A stretch of 17,712 nt of DNA from NCBI GenBank assembly GCA_002362175.1, contig DETU01000113.1, positions 42,323 to 60,034 on the forward strand, read 5' to 3'. Position numbers and translations under genes: made by a program. This document shows positions 8,475 to 15,215 of the stretch, one piece after another. The DNA is from Ruminococcus sp. UBA3280 (GTDB lineage: Bacteria > Bacillota > Clostridia > Oscillospirales > Ruminococcaceae). The notes under the pieces are model-generated. The model was given only the letters and a program-made list of their open reading frames with translations, did no database searches and was not told where the DNA came from. The stretch's first letter is position 1; the number at the start of each line of letters is the position of its first letter.

Positions 8475-9437
8475 TTATATTACGGCTTTTTCTTTGTCAC
8501 AGCACTCTTTCAGAATCAATTCGGAAAAATTGTCTCTTTCAAAACTAATAGCTTTCTCTGAAAGATTCTGCAAAGTATAATTGTACTTTTTTCTTGAAAT
8601 TACTTTTATTCTTTCCTGCGTTTTCAGGTAAAGAAGAAGGAACTCGTTTTCGTCGGGATTATTATTAAGTGTACGCACAAATTTACTGCGTATATATATA
8701 AATTTCCTCGCTTCTTCACTGTTTTCGCCTATTTCTTCATAATACAGCTTTTCCTTATCTGAAAACGGTAATGAAAAAGCTGTTTCTTTTTGTCGCTTTT
8801 CGGTTTCATGTCGTTTTTCTTCAATTCTGTCAAGCCTTTTCTTACGGATTTCATTGAGTTTCTGATTACTTTTCAAATCTTCCGTATAAACTTCCCTGTA
8901 AATAACATAAAGTGCAATAGCGTCATTAAGTGCATTGTGGAAACTTCCGTCGGGTGTATAATCAAAAGCCGAAGCAAGTTCCTTTATATTGACAGGTTCG
9001 GGAAATTCCATTTTATCCGTAATACTTCTCTGTATATCAAGAATTTTACTGCTTACTTTCTGAATACAGCCTGACTCCTTTCCCAACTTCTGATGTTGTC
9101 TCACATCTGACAAAAGAGCAGGTCTGTCAAAATTTCCCCAAACATAAATATTATCTATCATGTATTTTTTCAAAAGGCTTACAATTATCCTCATAACGTC
9201 ATTACTGTCGGGGGAATTGTCTATTTCCTCCTGAGTAAGTTTTGTAAGTTTTTTGCACTGCTTTGTAAGTTTCGGAAATTTGTGCGGTCTGCACGTACAG
9301 TAAAACCGCTCTTTTATTTCATACTTCTCATCACATATAATTACACCTGCTGAAAGAATTTCACTGTCATATTTATTGATATAGTAACCGCAGGTAAATT
9401 CAAAATCCGCAAAACAAAAATATTTATTTTCAGACAT
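8475..9437 (-). CDS. DEDDh 3'-5' exonuclease (DnaQ/KapD-like)
   Basis: The protein has 320 residues. The exonuclease fold covers about residues 5-185 and shows all five catalytic residues: D11 and E13 in DFEFT, D104 in WGNFDRPAL, and H167 and D172 in HNALNDAIAL. The spacing matches the RNase T / DNA polymerase III epsilon family and the KapD/Eri-1-like group often found in Firmicutes. Residues ~190-320 are a charged helical extension that I do not recognise, so nucleic acid preference (RNA or DNA) is open. GGAGGG precedes the ATG by 6 nt. It follows the cysteine-cluster gene on the same strand by 15 nt, so the two are probably co-transcribed. It ends 3 nt from the convergent glycosyltransferase gene, with no visible terminator between them. 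Confidence 0.88.
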   Translation of the reverse strand: MSENKYFCFADFEFTCGYYINKYDSEILSAGVIICDEKYEIKERFYCTCRPHKFPKLTKQCKKLTKLTQEEIDNSPDSNDVMRIIVSLLKKYMIDNIYVWGNFDRPALLSDVRQHQKLGKESGCIQKVSSKILDIQRSITDKMEFPEPVNIKELASAFDYTPDGSFHNALNDAIALYVIYREVYTEDLKSNQKLNEIRKKRLDRIEEKRHETEKRQKETAFSLPFSDKEKLYYEEIGENSEEARKFIYIRSKFVRTLNNNPDENEFLLLYLKTQERIKVISRKKYNYTLQNLSEKAISFERDNFSELILKECCDKEKAVI

Positions 9438-9452
9438 TTTATCCCTCCAGTA

Positions 9453-9938
9453 TCATACGCACTTCTTTTCAAAAAGAAGTACAGGATAACCCTCATAATA
9501 GGGCTTTACGATTTCGGGGTGACTGTCCGCATAACTGAAAATTTCATCGGCAAGACCGTTTTCAAGAAATTCAACAAGCTGTGAAAGAGGTCTGTTATAA
9601 AGTTCCTCACATATTGATGCAATTGTAACGGCACGCCGTCCGTTTATTTCCATGATTCTGTATGGCCATATACGACAGTCAAAAGGTTTTCCGTCACCGA
9701 GCATACAGCCTTTTTCAGTAAGAGCAGGACAAGAAAAAAGTCCTTCTTCCGACAGCCTGTCCGCTTTGAATATATAACCGCCGTCTTTGGAAATAAATTG
9801 GGTATTTGGCTTTAAATCAAGTATTCTGTCACGTATCTTTTCTGTAAATACAGGTGTTTCCCATATATCATAGCGGTCAAATACACAGCATAGTCTGCAC
9901 TCGGCACATGAACTGCTGTCAAGAATTTTTTTCAGCAT
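9453..9938 (-). CDS. YkgJ-type cysteine cluster protein
   Basis: The 161-residue product starts MLKKILDSSS and then has C11-x2-C14-x2-C17-C18, followed by further cysteines in FSCPAL, KGCMLGDGKPFDCRIWPYR and SICEE. This is the pattern of the YkgJ / UPF0153 zinc- or iron-binding family, whose function is unknown. I choose the start at 9938, which has GGAAAGGA-type ribosome sequence about 9 nt upstream. A longer reading from a TTG at 10004 would translate through the terminator hairpin of the preceding gene and is therefore unlikely. It lies in a minus-strand cluster with a Nudix hydrolase upstream and an exonuclease downstream. The intervening terminator suggests partial read-through or an unseen promoter. 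Confidence 0.85.
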   Translation of the reverse strand: MLKKILDSSSCAECRLCCVFDRYDIWETPVFTEKIRDRILDLKPNTQFISKDGGYIFKADRLSEEGLFSCPALTEKGCMLGDGKPFDCRIWPYRIMEINGRRAVTIASICEELYNRPLSQLVEFLENGLADEIFSYADSHPEIVKPYYEGYPVLLFEKKCV

Positions 9939-9970
9939 AAAAATTTTCCTTTCCTTAAATATTTTAAGAC

Positions 9971-9993
9971 AAAAAGGACTGCAACGGCAGTCC
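9971..9993 (-). terminator. Intrinsic terminator after the Nudix gene
   Basis: On the minus strand, GGACTGC (9993-9987) and GCAGTCC (9982-9976) form a perfect 7-bp stem with a 4-nt loop, followed by five U (9975-9971). It lies 8 nt after the Nudix stop and 33 nt before the start of the cysteine-cluster gene, so it probably limits transcription into the latter. Confidence 0.85.
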
Positions 9994-10000
9994 CTTTCAT

Positions 10001-10414
10001 TCAATGAGTATCCTTTATGGCATTCTTTGCCCTTGTTACAATCGTTCTGTCATTTTCATAAGAAAGAATATTTGCAGCGTATGAAATATCAACCCATCGT
10101 ATTTCGGCAATCTCGTCCTCCTGCGGAACAAAGTCAACATTTTTCGCTTTTGCAAGAAAATAAACCACAACTTTTATGGTGTCTTTTTTGGGCGAGTATG
10201 TAACTGTTTCACGGAAAGTCGGGTCAATAATAACGTCAATGGAAGTTTCCTCCTTAATCTCACGCTTTGCCGTCTCAACCTCGGTTTCTCCGCTTTCAAC
10301 GTGACCTTTTGGAAATGACCAGTGTCCGCTGTTTATATGCTTAATCAGAAGTATTTCCGTATTGCCATGAAATTTGCGGTATACAATAGCTCCGCATGAT
10401 TTTTCGTGAAGCAT
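10001..10414 (-). CDS. Nudix hydrolase, diadenosine tetraphosphatase-like
   Basis: The 137-residue protein carries a complete Nudix box: G37-x5-E43-x7-R51-E52-x2-E55-E56 within GHVESGETEVETAKREIKEET. Upstream is SCGAIVYR, and HWSFPKGH leads into the box, the arrangement seen in bis(5'-nucleosyl)-tetraphosphatases (Ap4A hydrolases of the small bacterial type). These enzymes clear dinucleoside polyphosphates. The metal-binding glutamates are present, so it should be active, but the exact nucleotide substrate cannot be read from sequence. I choose the ATG at 10414 with AAGGAAAGGAA just upstream; an ATG at 10444 would add ten residues and lacks a ribosome site. Confidence 0.9.
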   Translation of the reverse strand: MLHEKSCGAIVYRKFHGNTEILLIKHINSGHWSFPKGHVESGETEVETAKREIKEETSIDVIIDPTFRETVTYSPKKDTIKVVVYFLAKAKNVDFVPQEDEIAEIRWVDISYAANILSYENDRTIVTRAKNAIKDTH

Positions 10415-10465
10415 ACAAAATTCCTTTCCTGCCTTATAAGGCATTATATATGTAGTTTCACTAAT

Positions 10466-10494
10466 ATTATATCATGTTTTGTGAAATTTGTCCA
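10466..10494 (-). promoter_or_regulatory. Promoter for Nudix gene
   Basis: On the minus strand, TGGACA (10489-10494) and TATAAT (10466-10471) are 17 bp apart, about 50 bp upstream of the ATG at 10414. Eleven of twelve box positions match consensus. The rest of the divergent gap (10495-10640) is AT-rich and shows only short inverted repeats, such as ACAAATA/TATTTGT near 10575-10592. Confidence 0.75.
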
Positions 10495-10631
10495 TACCTG
10501 CAAAGTGAAAAAAGTGTTATTTTTTGTATTTTCATATAAAGTAAAATTTATTGCTTATCATTTTCCTGAAAAACAAATATTCTTTATTTGTGCAAGTTGA
10601 CGAAATAATGTTGTTTTTTGTAAAATATTAC

Positions 10632-10670
10632 CAATAATTATTGATAAACTATGGGAATATGATATATAAT
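10632..10670 (+). promoter_or_regulatory. Promoter of dockerin gene pair with overlapping palindrome
   Basis: TTGATA (10641-10646) and TATAAT (10665-10670) are 18 bp apart. A perfect 12-bp palindrome, CAATAATTATTG (10632-10643), overlaps the -35 box and could be an operator. A weaker alternative promoter is TTGACG (10597-10602) with TAAAAT (10621-10626). Either one supports a translation start at 10738 rather than at the TTG that forms part of this -35 box. Confidence 0.65.
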
Positions 10671-10737
10671 ATAATTACAGAAGATATGAGCTACAGCTAC
10701 TTATATTTGTCTGATTTTTTGCAAAGGGATTATTACT

Positions 10738-11558
10738 ATGAAAACCAAAAAATCCTGCAACCATTGATGGCTGTTTCAATGGTTGCAGGTGCAATGCCGA
10801 TATCAAATGTATCAGCATCAAACGACCCCAGAATCTATGTTGACCTTCATTATGAGGACGACGGAGATATAAGAGCAGACGTAATGTTTGATAATCTTCC
10901 GGAACTTGCTGCCGGCGGATTTCATATCAAGATAGGTGACGGTTGGAAATTAAAATACAGGCGTACTGGTAAACCCGACTGTACCACTCATGGTTGCTAC
11001 TCCGACGGTATTGCATCTTTAACTGTAGAAGAAGTTCAAAATTACGGATTGTTTGTTTGCTTTCATACAGACACAAGTGAAGGCTATGATTTTAACGGAA
11101 GTTTCTGCTCGATTTATCTTGAAAAAACAGAAAATTACAGTCCTGATAATGCCGCAATAAATATAGAATATATAAACGGTCCTAATTCTATAGATTGTTT
11201 AGTACATAATGGAGAAAACATTCTCAGTTATGCTCTTGAAACATCTCCTACTATGCTCAGTGCATATGAATATAAAGTAGGAAACGTGAACAGTGACGGT
11301 TATGTAGATGCTGTTGATTGTAGTATGGTATGGTCAGCAACACAAAACGGAGCATATTATGTTGATAATATAAAGTACACATATAAATCAATTTTTCCGA
11401 AAGCTAAATGTGCAGCCGCACCCGATGCAAATCAGGACGATTGGATTAGTGAGGGAGACGGTGATGCTATTTTGCAATATTATGCAGATATGTCTACCGA
11501 AAATGTAAACAACACCAACATCGGAAAGATTGATATCTTTGAACTTTTTGATGATTAA
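10738..11558 (+). CDS. Secreted dockerin protein, apparent -1 frameshift in signal peptide
   Basis: The natural start appears to be ATG 10738, preceded by AAAGGGA, giving MKTKK like the next gene. The frame then stops after nine codons. Moving to the -1 frame at the A6 run (10747-10752) restores a complete 273-residue product. It has a signal peptide (MKTKK, a hydrophobic core, then SNVSA-S), a domain at about 30-175 and a dockerin at about 180-252. The dockerin loops are N183-x-N185-x-D187-G...D194, with Asn in place of the first Asp, and D230-x-N232-x-D234...D241, separated by a long insert. The middle domain (RIYVDLHYEDDGDIRADVMFDNLP, then GGFHIKIGDGW) looks like a beta-sandwich and may be cohesin-like, but I am unsure. 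A TTG start at 10641 would keep one frame but lies within the -35 box. The break may be a real mutation, a frameshift signal or a sequencing error. It is probably co-transcribed with the next gene, 19 nt away. Confidence 0.75.
10754..10789 (+). repeat. Perfect 14-bp inverted repeat at the frameshift site
   Basis: CCTGCAACCATTGA (10754-10767) and TCAATGGTTGCAGG (10776-10789) are exact reverse complements with an 8-nt loop. The repeat starts one base after the A6 run and lies within the signal-peptide coding region. No U-tract follows, so it is not a terminator. As RNA it would form a strong hairpin directly after the slippery run. Confidence 0.9.
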
Positions 11559-11577
11559 TATATAAGGGGGTAAACTT

Positions 11578-12114
11578 ATGAAAACTAAAAAATTATTATC
11601 TTTATTATCAGCAGGTATTCTTGCTGTTTCGGCTGTCCCTATGGGTGCAAATGCCGAGTTTGTCATGGGCGATTTAAATCAGGACGGCGTATTCAATAAT
11701 CTTGATATTAATATTCTTACGGATTACCTTTATAATGATGCAAACTACACAGAAGAAGATGATGCATTTTTCAAAAAATATGCTGACATGAACAACGACG
11801 ATTATATCGACTTCGACGACGTAAGATTAATGACAAAAATGTCCACCGATTTGAATGCTGAGGGAAAAATGGGAGATATAAACCACGACGGTTATATTGA
11901 CTGTGTTGATGCTACTATGGTTCTTATGTACTATGCAGCCCTTTCAACAAATCGTTATGACGAATATACAGAAGAAGAACACGCAAACTTTAAAATGTAC
12001 AGCAATGTATATGAAGATGAAAACGGATTCATTGATGCAGTAGATGCCACTGCTATTATGGCTTTTTATGTAGGAAACTCCACGGAACTTATCATAAAAC
12101 CTCCAATAAATTAA
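11578..12114 (+). CDS. Secreted tandem-dockerin protein
   Basis: The 178-residue protein has a signal peptide (MKTKKLLSLLSAGILAVSAVPMGANA, cleavage after ANA at 26) and then almost nothing but dockerin sequence. Four calcium-loop segments are visible: D32-x-N34-x-D36-G...D43; D70-x-N72-x-D74...D81; D100-x-N102-x-D104-G...D111; and a degenerate fourth, Y145-x-D147-x-N149-G...D156, which lacks the first ligand. This gives two dockerin modules of two loops each. Dockerins bind cohesins and assemble cellulosome-type or surface complexes. A protein with two dockerins and no catalytic domain may act as a bridge between cohesin-bearing scaffolds. AAGGGGG lies 7 nt before the ATG. It is the second gene of a pair with the frameshifted dockerin gene, and a strong terminator follows. 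Confidence 0.9.
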   Translation: MKTKKLLSLLSAGILAVSAVPMGANAEFVMGDLNQDGVFNNLDINILTDYLYNDANYTEEDDAFFKKYADMNNDDYIDFDDVRLMTKMSTDLNAEGKMGDINHDGYIDCVDATMVLMYYAALSTNRYDEYTEEEHANFKMYSNVYEDENGFIDAVDATAIMAFYVGNSTELIIKPPIN

Positions 12115-12152
12115 AAAATCAAGGGCGGATTAATCTCCGCCCTTTTTGTATT
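12113..12152. terminator. Bidirectional terminator between dockerin pair and leuA
   Basis: AGGGCGGA (12122-12129) and TCCGCCCT (12136-12143) form a perfect 8-bp stem with a 6-nt loop. T-rich sequence follows on the plus strand (12143-12154), and an A6 run before the stem (12113-12118) gives U6 on the minus strand. It can end both the dockerin operon and the convergent leuA transcript. Confidence 0.92.
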
Positions 12153-13823
12153 TTACTTGTTATTTTCATTAATCATGTTATTGACCGCACTTGCAAGTGC
12201 CTTTACCGACGATGTAATAATATCATTGTCAATACTTGTTCCCCAGAAACTCTTACCGTCCTTGTCAGTAATTTCAACATAAGAAACGGCTTTTGATGCA
12301 GAACCGATTTCAAGAGCGTGTTCAGTATAGGTATTTATAGTATATTCAACATCGATATATGAACGTATCGCATTACTTACAGCGTCAAGACGACCGTTTC
12401 CCGAAGCAGAAGAAACTATGCTTTCATCGTTGTACTCAAAACTTACAGTTGCTTCAATTCCGTTTCTCTGTACAAAATGAGTTTCTGTAACATTAATCGG
12501 CGAAACTATATCAACATAGTTTGATTTGAATATTGAATAAACTTCATCAGGCATAAGTTCCTTATGTTTGTGGTCGGATATGCCCTTTACAAGATAACCG
12601 ACGTTCTCACGCATCTTTTTGGGAAGATTATATCCGAATCTTGTTTCAAGAATATACCCGATACCGCCTTTACCCGACTGACTGTTAATTCTGATAACGT
12701 CCGCAGAATATTCCCTGCCGACATCAGAGGGGTCAAGAGGAAGATAAGGCACTGTCCAGTGTTCAGTATTCTTTTCTTCACGCCACTTCATACCCTTTGC
12801 TATAGCGTCCTGATGTGAACCGCTGAACGCCGCAAATACCAACGCTCCGCTATATGGCTGACGCTCGTTAACATTCATTCTCGTAACACGTGTATAAAGT
12901 TCGGTAATTGACGGAATATCACTGAAATCAAGTTCAGGGTCAACACCCTGTGAATACATATTCATTGCGAGTGTAATTATATCAACATTACCGGTTCTCT
13001 CACCGTTTCCGAAAAGTGTACCTTCAACACGGTCTGCACCTGCAAGCAGTCCCATTTCAGTATCAGCAACGGCACAGCCTCTGTCGTTGTGCGGGTGGAG
13101 AGAAATAATGACGTTCTCACGGTTGTTTATGTTTTCACATATATACTCAACCTGATTGGCATAAACGTGAGGCATTGAAAGCTGAACGGTTACAGGAAGA
13201 TTTATAATAACCTTGTCGTTTTCCGTCGGCTGCCATATATCAATAACGGCATTGCATACTTCAAGTGCGTACTCGGGTTCTGTACCTGTGAAACTTTCGG
13301 GCGAATACTCAAAACTGAAATTACCCTCGTACTTTTCACGGAACTCCTTACAAAGTTTTGCACCCGTCACGGCAATTTCCTTTATTTCTTCCTTGCTTCT
13401 GCGGAAAACCTGTTCACGCTGTGCGAGGGACGTTGAGTTATAGAGGTGAACTATCGCACTCTTACAGCCTTTGAGTGCTTCAAAAGTCTTTTCAATGATA
13501 TGCTCTCTTGACTGTGTGAGAACCTGAATTGTAACATCATCGGGTATGAGGTTTTCTTCTATGAGAGTACGGCAGAAGTCGTATTCCGTTTCGGAAGCAG
13601 CAGGAAAACCTACTTCAATTTCCTTGAAACCGATTCTTACAAGTTCCTTGAAAAACTCAATTTTTTCTTCAAGACTCATGGGTGTAATAAGTGCCTGATT
13701 ACCGTCTCTGAGGTCAACACTGCACCACTGCGGTGCTTTTTCAATATATGATTTCTGTGTCCACTTCATTGCAGTTTTCGGAGCTTCAAAAAACTGTCTT
13801 GTGTATTTCTGATAATTCTTCAT
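12153..13823 (-). CDS. leuA: 2-isopropylmalate synthase
   Basis: LeuA catalyses the first committed step of leucine synthesis, condensing acetyl-CoA with 2-ketoisovalerate. The 556-residue protein matches the long form of the enzyme. The TIM-barrel domain opens with DLRDGNQAL (R39, D40, Q43) and carries the metal-binding H244-x-H246-N247 in SLHPHNDRG, followed by GTLFGNGERTGN (about 269-280). The C-terminal region (about 430-556) has the mixed alpha/beta layout of the LeuA dimer/allosteric domain, with VSFEYNDESIVSSASGNGRLDAV, so leucine feedback inhibition is likely. AAGGAGG (13831-13837) lies 7 nt before the ATG. The gene is monocistronic here: a T-box leader upstream controls it, and a terminator follows its stop. 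No leuB, leuC or leuD is present in the window. Confidence 0.97.
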   Translation of the reverse strand: MKNYQKYTRQFFEAPKTAMKWTQKSYIEKAPQWCSVDLRDGNQALITPMSLEEKIEFFKELVRIGFKEIEVGFPAASETEYDFCRTLIEENLIPDDVTIQVLTQSREHIIEKTFEALKGCKSAIVHLYNSTSLAQREQVFRRSKEEIKEIAVTGAKLCKEFREKYEGNFSFEYSPESFTGTEPEYALEVCNAVIDIWQPTENDKVIINLPVTVQLSMPHVYANQVEYICENINNRENVIISLHPHNDRGCAVADTEMGLLAGADRVEGTLFGNGERTGNVDIITLAMNMYSQGVDPELDFSDIPSITELYTRVTRMNVNERQPYSGALVFAAFSGSHQDAIAKGMKWREEKNTEHWTVPYLPLDPSDVGREYSADVIRINSQSGKGGIGYILETRFGYNLPKKMRENVGYLVKGISDHKHKELMPDEVYSIFKSNYVDIVSPINVTETHFVQRNGIEATVSFEYNDESIVSSASGNGRLDAVSNAIRSYIDVEYTINTYTEHALEIGSASKAVSYVEITDKDGKSFWGTSIDNDIITSSVKALASAVNNMINENNK

Positions 13824-13840
13824 AAAAATTCCTCCTTAAA

Positions 13841-14126
13841 AAATAAAAGTCCCTCCCATGCCAAAGGCACAGGAGAGACGAAAAAATTTCCGTGATACCA
13901 CTCTCATTGACGTACAACAATACGCCCACTCGTCCGCATCATAAACAATGCGTATCTCTGTAACGTGAGAAAATCCGTTCAAACCTACTAACCGCACCAA
14001 ACGATTTTCAGCCGACTGCTCGGGGAGGAGTTATGACCTGAAATATTTTACTGTCTTTCACCAAACAACAGCTCTCTGCAAAAATACAATCAGGCTTTGT
14101 TTCCCGTCACCGCATTTAATACTATA
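13841..14126 (-). promoter_or_regulatory. T-box riboswitch leader of leuA, probable Leu (CUC) specifier
   Basis: The minus-strand leader runs from about 14126 to the leuA ribosome site. It contains the T-box core GAGTGGTATCACGG around 13890-13903, with UGGU (13900-13897) to pair with the uncharged tRNA acceptor end; the U suits discriminator base A. Stem I shows AGAGAGC (14077-14071) in the distal part, and GCCTGA (14095-14090) paired with TCAGGT (14041-14036). Beyond this helix lies the specifier region AACTCCTCCCC, in which CTC (14030-14028) fits leucine; a second CTC follows at 14027-14025. A terminator, GTCTCTCCTGTGCC with GGCATGGGAGGGAC (13879-13849, 3-nt loop, G-U pairs) plus a U-rich run (13848-13841), sits just before the AAGGAGG. 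Low charged tRNA-Leu would favour the antiterminator and leuA expression. Confidence 0.92.
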
Positions 14127-14132
14127 TATTGC

Positions 14133-14161
14133 ATTATATAATATTTTTTCTGATTTGTCAA
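14133..14161 (-). promoter_or_regulatory. Consensus promoter of T-box/leuA
   Basis: On the minus strand, TTGACA (14156-14161) and TATAAT (14133-14138) are 17 bp apart, a perfect match. Transcription should start near 14126, giving a leader of about 300 nt. No clear terminator was seen between the AIM24-family stop (14183) and this promoter. Confidence 0.9.
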
Positions 14162-14182
14162 TAGTTTTCCAAAATTTTTTTA

Positions 14183-14857
14183 CTACTTTCTCGGCATTCT
14201 TGCAATAATTCTGCCTGCAAAGTCATTGAAGTTCTGCGTCTGGAGAATAACCCTTCCCGGACCTGTAAGCTTTGTGAGGAAAAGACCCTCACCGCCAAAA
14301 AAGATATTTCCGAGACCTTTGACCGTTTCTATTTCATAGCGAACAGACGAATCAAAAGCAACGACGTTTCCCGTATCTACTTTTAAAACCTCACCGGGAG
14401 CAAGATTTCTCTCCACCATATCACCGTCAATTTCAAGAAAGACAGTTCCCTTGCCGAAAATACGCTGTAAAATAAATCCTTCGCCACCAAAAAGACCGGC
14501 TGTGAATTTCTTTGTAAAAGCAACCTGTAAGTCAACCGCCTGTTCAGCACAGAGAAAAGAACCTTTCTGACAGATAATATCAGTAAATGATACATCAACG
14601 GGGACTACCGTTCCGGGAACTGTAGAACCAAAAGCAATTTTTGCACCGTCTGTTTCGGCTGTATAGTTAGCCATGAAAATTGACTCACCCGTGAATATTC
14701 TTCCGAGACTTCTTGTAATACCGCCTCTTGCATTCGTGGACATCTTTATTCCCTCAGTCTGCCATATCATACCGCCCGACTGTGTGAACATTGACTCCCC
14801 TGCCATAAGTTCACACTCAACAGCAGGAACAGTCTGTCCTATAATTGTATATCTCAT
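14183..14857 (-). CDS. AIM24 / TIGR00266-family protein
   Basis: The 224-residue protein starts MRYTIIGQTVPAVECEL and continues with the family pattern AGESMFTQSGGMIWQTEGI. It then shows Gly-rich repeats of the form ARGGITRSLGRIFTGES, GLFGGEGFILQRIFGKG and GNIFFGGEGLFLTKLTGPG. These are typical of the AIM24/TIGR00266 family, a beta-rich fold of unknown biochemical role found across bacteria and in yeast mitochondria. There is no signal peptide or membrane segment, so it is probably cytoplasmic. The start at 14857 is chosen because AAGGCGG lies about 7 nt upstream; a longer reading to 14995 would overlap the preceding regulator gene in another frame. It follows that regulator by 16 nt and is probably co-transcribed with it. 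Confidence 0.88.
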   Translation of the reverse strand: MRYTIIGQTVPAVECELMAGESMFTQSGGMIWQTEGIKMSTNARGGITRSLGRIFTGESIFMANYTAETDGAKIAFGSTVPGTVVPVDVSFTDIICQKGSFLCAEQAVDLQVAFTKKFTAGLFGGEGFILQRIFGKGTVFLEIDGDMVERNLAPGEVLKVDTGNVVAFDSSVRYEIETVKGLGNIFFGGEGLFLTKLTGPGRVILQTQNFNDFAGRIIARMPRK

Positions 14858-14873
14858 AATAAACCGCCTTTTA

Positions 14874-15104
14874 TTATTTATTTTCTTCTGATGTTTCTTT
14901 ATCGTTTTCGTCTTGTATATATTCCATAATATCCGCAGGTTGACAATCAAGCAGTTGACATATTTTATTAATTGTCTTTCCGCCACAGTCACCACTCTTT
15001 AACATCTTATCTAATTGATTTGAATTGATACCGTTTTTTCGCAAAAAATATTTATTCAAATTTTTTTGTTTAAGTAAATCTTCTAATTTAGTAAACGATA
15101 ACAT
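14874..15104 (-). CDS. Small XRE/Cro-type helix-turn-helix regulator
   Basis: The 76-residue protein is a single helix-turn-helix domain (about residues 3-60): FTKLEDLLKQKNLNKYFLRKNGINSNQLDKMLKSGDCGGKTINKICQLLDCQPADIMEYI in outline. The late LLDCQPADIMEY motif is typical of HTH_26/Cro-type regulators. An acidic tail follows (DENDKETSEENK). AAAGGAG (15111-15117) lies 6 nt before the ATG at 15104. It precedes the AIM24-family gene and is divergent from the small unknown gene at 15342. Several short palindromes in the shared gap are plausible operators, so it may regulate itself and its neighbour. No clear consensus promoter was found for this strand. Confidence 0.85.
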   Translation of the reverse strand: MLSFTKLEDLLKQKNLNKYFLRKNGINSNQLDKMLKSGDCGGKTINKICQLLDCQPADIMEYIQDENDKETSEENK

Positions 15105-15133
15105 AATAACTCCTTTTGATTGTAGCATATCAG

Positions 15134-15198
15134 ACACAATATATACAAAGTTTGTGTATCAAATTTGTTACAATTACCAATTGAAATTTTGTCACAAA
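15134..15198. promoter_or_regulatory. Clustered palindromes, candidate operators
   Basis: Several inverted repeats lie between the regulator and the 95-residue gene. They are ACACAA (15134-15139) with TTGTGT (15152-15157); TTTG-N5-CAAA (15151-15163); TTGTTACAA (15165-15173); CAATT-ACC-AATTG (15171-15183); and TTTGTCACAAA (15188-15198). The core TTGT-N-ACAA occurs twice, with centres 24 bp apart. The last two overlap the -35 box and spacer of the plus-strand promoter. Binding by the adjacent helix-turn-helix protein is inferred. Confidence 0.55.
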
Positions 15199-15209
15199 TC
15201 TGATACAAT
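15181..15209 (+). promoter_or_regulatory. Promoter for the 95-residue unknown gene
   Basis: TTGAAA (15181-15186) and TACAAT (15204-15209) are 17 bp apart. Transcription from here would give a 5' leader of about 125 nt before the ATG at 15342. One TTTGTCACAAA palindrome sits in the spacer, a typical site for repression. Confidence 0.7.
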
Positions 15210-15215
15210 AATATT

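Noticed and set aside
9939..10004. A TTG start at 10004 for the cysteine-cluster protein
   Set aside because: It would translate through the terminator hairpin at 9976-9993; the ATG at 9938 has a ribosome site.
10641..10737. A TTG-initiated N-terminal extension that would keep the first dockerin protein in one frame
   Set aside because: The TTG is part of the likely -35 box (TTGATA, 10641-10646), has no ribosome site, and would put a non-signal sequence before the hydrophobic core.
10754..10789. The 14-bp inverted repeat as a terminator or an insertion-sequence end
   Set aside because: No U-tract follows, and there is no transposase, target duplication or second copy in the window.
12564..12818. 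An open frame opposite leuA
   Set aside because: It is an antisense shadow of a highly conserved enzyme gene; no start signals.
14858..14995. A longer N terminus for the AIM24-family protein
   Set aside because: It overlaps the regulator gene in another frame and does not resemble the family, which starts at MRYTIIG.
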